Of a stretch of DNA of 64,000 bases, positions 62,401 through 64,000 are shown piece by piece. Position 1 is the first letter of the stretch, and each line of letters starts with the position of its first letter. Origin of the DNA: Flammeovirga pectinis (lineage in GTDB: Bacteria > Bacteroidota > Bacteroidia > Cytophagales > Flammeovirgaceae); the NCBI RefSeq assembly GCF_003970675.1, contig NZ_CP034562.1, positions 4,721,501 through 4,785,500 on the forward strand. Reading direction: 5' to 3'. The notes beneath the pieces are model-generated. The model did no database searches, had not been told where the DNA came from, and was given only the letters and a program-made list of their open reading frames with translations. Position numbers and translations under genes: made by a program.

Positions 62401-64000
62401 CATCTACCGAATATATTTATAACAGCAACTTTAATAAAAGGAGCAAAAGACAATGCTTTGCCGTTAACTGTAGCACATGGTTTTGTACCATTAAAAGTAA
62501 CATCACCAAAAAGGAAAATAGATTTGAGAATAGAAGCACCTAAAGAGAGTCGCTCTAGAAAATCTCAAACTATAGAAGTTACATCTGGTAATGGAGAAGA
62601 AGATATTGAAGTTACAGTAGCTGTTGTTGATGAAGGAATATTACAGATAAAGAATTATATAACACCTAATCCGTTTAATTTCTTTTACCAGAATAGAGCA
62701 TTGAATGTTGATACCTATAACATTTATCCTAAGATGATGCAGTTTAAACAGCAAGCCAATAGTTTTGGTTCTGATATGGCTAATTTAGGTGCTAGAGCTA
62801 ATCCTATGATTAATAATAGAGTTAATCTTGTTGCCTATTGGAGCGGAACATTAAAAACTGATAATGATGGAAAAGTGAAGTTTACAGTTAATATTCCTGA
62901 GTTTTCTGGTGAGTTGAGAGTAATGGCTGTAGCTGTAAAGGGTAATGCTTTTGGTACTGCAGAAATGAAGATGAAAGTTAAAGACCCTTTAGTTATAAGT
63001 ACTTCTTTACCTCGCTTCTTAAGCCCTAAAGATAAAAATGAGGCAAGTATTATGTTAGCAAACACAACAGATAAGCCTGTTGATGTAAAAACATCTTTAG
63101 CAATAAATGGAGCACTTTCTGTAGAAGATACACAACTGGAAACAGTAGAAATACCAGCTAATTCTGAGAAGATGATCAACTTTACTTTATTAGCTGATAA
63201 TACAATTGGTACAGGTAAAGTAACAGTTATTGCAAATGCTTTAAATGAAGACTTTATTTCTGAAACGAATATTAATGTACGTCCTTCTACATCTTTACTA
63301 AAATCAAATGGTGAAAATGTAATTCAAGCTAATCAGTCTAAATCAATTGATTTAAAAGAAGATTATATTAAATCTTCAATTAAAGGAAAATTATGGTTGA
63401 GTAAATCACCAATGATGCAGTTTGCGAAAAGCCTAAACTACCTTATTAGATATCCTTATGGGTGTGTTGAACAAACTACATCTGCAGTATTCCCTCAGTT
63501 GTATTTAGGCGATTTAGCGAATACATTAAATAAAGGTATTCATTCTAATAAATCTGATTTCTATATTAATGAAGCAATAAGAAAACTACAAAGTATGCAA
63601 ATGTACAATGGAGGTTTATCTTATTGGCAAGGCGGGTCATATGTAAGTTATTATGGCTCTGCTTATGCAACTCACTTTTTATTAGAAGCAAAAAATAAAG
63701 GGTATGAAGTAGATCGAAAAGTACTAAATAAGTTATTAGATTACCTTCAGAAAAACGTAAAGAAGAAGAATAAAGAAACCTACACTTATTACAATAGTAG
63801 AAACGAAAGGACTACTAGAACTTATGCGGATAAAACAACATTCTATGCTTTGTATATCTTAGCAGAAGCGGGTAAGGCTGATATTCCAACAATGAATTAT
63901 TACAAGAAAAATAGTGCTCTTGTTCCAAAAGATTCAAAGTATGTTTTAGCAGCTTCTTATTTAAGAGTTGGAGATCAAAAAAGTTATAGGTTATTATTAC
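59476..64000 (+). CDS. Bacterial alpha-2-macroglobulin family lipoprotein (3' end cut by window edge)
   Basis: The frame opens with ATG at 59476 and stays open to the edge, giving 1,508 visible residues. The N-terminus has a lipobox LFSGC (Cys19). Several macroglobulin-like beta domains follow, including YGDRNLYRPGETVYFKTVTRD of the MG2-type domain (~residue 564 on). The thioester motif is intact at residues 1330-1333 (GCVEQ, cysteine codon at 63463), followed by the helical thioester domain (MYNGGLSYWQGG). Such proteins are broad-range protease traps in the periplasm or outer membrane. In many bacteria the gene is beside pbpC (penicillin-binding protein 1C), which would lie beyond the right edge. 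It is separated from gldN by a terminator. Confidence 0.9.
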   Translation, partial: MRFITQCQLLFLFVLFSGCSSDQASKIIYKNFTDEVEVKQNLSFTFSSETREAKSDEWINTPYLTISPEVNGKFRWSAKNTLVFSPEVGFKPSTKYVLQFSSSELSKEGIILSSDQQTYSFKTPVLKVINKQVTWALGKHNKPVPHISFEFNYPVDSEELSKLLKFKEGAQSLKFEKNSNSINHKVVYTLLDYNSEKDTSIKLSINKGLNTKNGSISMPSYESELIVPKKQKFAISSVEAKTTAGSNVILINTNQGVYREKNIKSLIKVSPKVTFEVEEKENGIKLVGDFRSGQDYNVRIAAKLKGVFRTPLGKEYKENVVFGELTPSISFVDKKSIYLSNKGKKEIDLSIVNVPEIDIKIFKIYKNNLLSFFDNNSNYQESDYYYYGPQYYKLGDEVFSRSKVSVRDLETVGINQVLSLDFLDENKFEGVYVIELRSSEKRYLAVHKLLSISDIGLIVKEGKNSALVYANSIADASALSGVEVTLVSRNNQEVYTQKTGSDGIAKFEDLAKNAKGFDIKMVYAKNGSDFNYINYDQTRISTARFNVGGLRLNSTGMMTYIYGDRNLYRPGETVYFKTVTRDNNWNPAPNQPIKVKVYLPDGNELISRRATLNAQGTYEGSVKLMDAGVTGAYRIEVSTANDIVLASHKISVEDFMPDRIKVETQTSKKQIGNNDSFTLNGKAVNLFGPPASNRNYEVDLSLSRKSILPKNYEEYNFTLNGRVDLSYLDHLRQGKTDTEGLFKEEFSIDDKYENSGLLEAKIYTTVFDESGRPVRRLAKIEIPTQQYFIGIKDDDWYVKTKSKIKLPIIAVNKEMKVANNAKVIVNLIRYEWQSVMESTYNGRYRYVSRKKAIPVSTKTINISGEKAYFSFVPEISGEYEVQIKVPDASNYVTKRYYAYGWGETTNSAFEVDKEGRVTIEPEKTVYNIGDKAKILFKTPFKGKMLVTIEQDEVVSYQIVNTDNKSASIEIPIQEEHLPNIFITATLIKGAKDNALPLTVAHGFVPLKVTSPKRKIDLRIEAPKESRSRKSQTIEVTSGNGEEDIEVTVAVVDEGILQIKNYITPNPFNFFYQNRALNVDTYNIYPKMMQFKQQANSFGSDMANLGARANPMINNRVNLVAYWSGTLKTDNDGKVKFTVNIPEFSGELRVMAVAVKGNAFGTAEMKMKVKDPLVISTSLPRFLSPKDKNEASIMLANTTDKPVDVKTSLAINGALSVEDTQLETVEIPANSEKMINFTLLADNTIGTGKVTVIANALNEDFISETNINVRPSTSLLKSNGENVIQANQSKSIDLKEDYIKSSIKGKLWLSKSPMMQFAKSLNYLIRYPYGCVEQTTSAVFPQLYLGDLANTLNKGIHSNKSDFYINEAIRKLQSMQMYNGGLSYWQGGSYVSYYGSAYATHFLLEAKNKGYEVDRKVLNKLLDYLQKNVKKKNKETYTYYNSRNERTTRTYADKTTFYALYILAEAGKADIPTMNYYKKNSALVPKDSKYVLAASYLRVGDQKSYRLLL

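Overview
The window comes from a low-GC chromosome of a gliding-type member of the Bacteroidota, most likely Cytophagales and possibly Flammeovirgaceae; the family is an inference. The support is two ~2,980-residue secreted proteins with type IX secretion (T9SS) C-terminal sorting domains, a GldN homologue, promoters of the Bacteroidota TTTG / TAnnTTTG type, few clear Shine-Dalgarno sequences, and phylum-typical forms of NusB, DUF4175, DUF349, DUF1573 and the Ig-like lipoprotein.

Region 1 (1-22.3 kb) is a cell-surface locus. A divergent gene running off the left edge carries two copies of a beta-rich module that also occurs at the N-terminus of the giant proteins. Then, all on the + strand, come three secreted phage-tail-collar proteins (1241, 2212, 12329) and two giant LamG / T9SS proteins (3202, 13336), ordered collar-collar-giant-collar-giant. 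The collar+giant pair is a ~10.1 kb tandem duplication. Its C-terminal halves have been kept nearly identical while the N-terminal halves and one internal cassette diverged.

Region 2 (22.3-28.3 kb) holds fumarylacetoacetase, an aldehyde dehydrogenase, a small TPR protein, a small membrane protein and methionyl-tRNA synthetase. Region 3 (28.3-36.8 kb) looks like replication-origin territory. It contains clusters of consensus DnaA boxes (TTATNCACA), a 1.2 kb gene-free AT-rich stretch (31573-32791) with four perfect boxes, and three parS-like ParB sites just upstream of mnmG.

Region 4 (34.5-44.2 kb, - strand) is a housekeeping block: Ig-like lipoprotein, mnmG, ybeY, an anti-sigma-type ATPase, DUF4175 protein, peptide-binding lipoprotein, exonuclease III and a small conserved protein. 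Region 5 (44.3-52 kb, + strand) carries comF, initiator tRNA-fMet, nusB, a YtxH protein, a DUF1573 lipoprotein, yajC, a YbbR-like protein, coaE, purH and a pterin dehydratase. Region 6 (52-64 kb) carries mutL and ettA on the - strand, then a DUF349 protein with a long RGG/Q-rich low-complexity insert, gldN, and an alpha-2-macroglobulin lipoprotein cut by the right edge.

Most genes are ordinary. The points most worth a second look are the collar/giant surface locus with its gene-conversion pattern, the oriC/parS candidate region, and the RGG-rich insert in the DUF349 protein.
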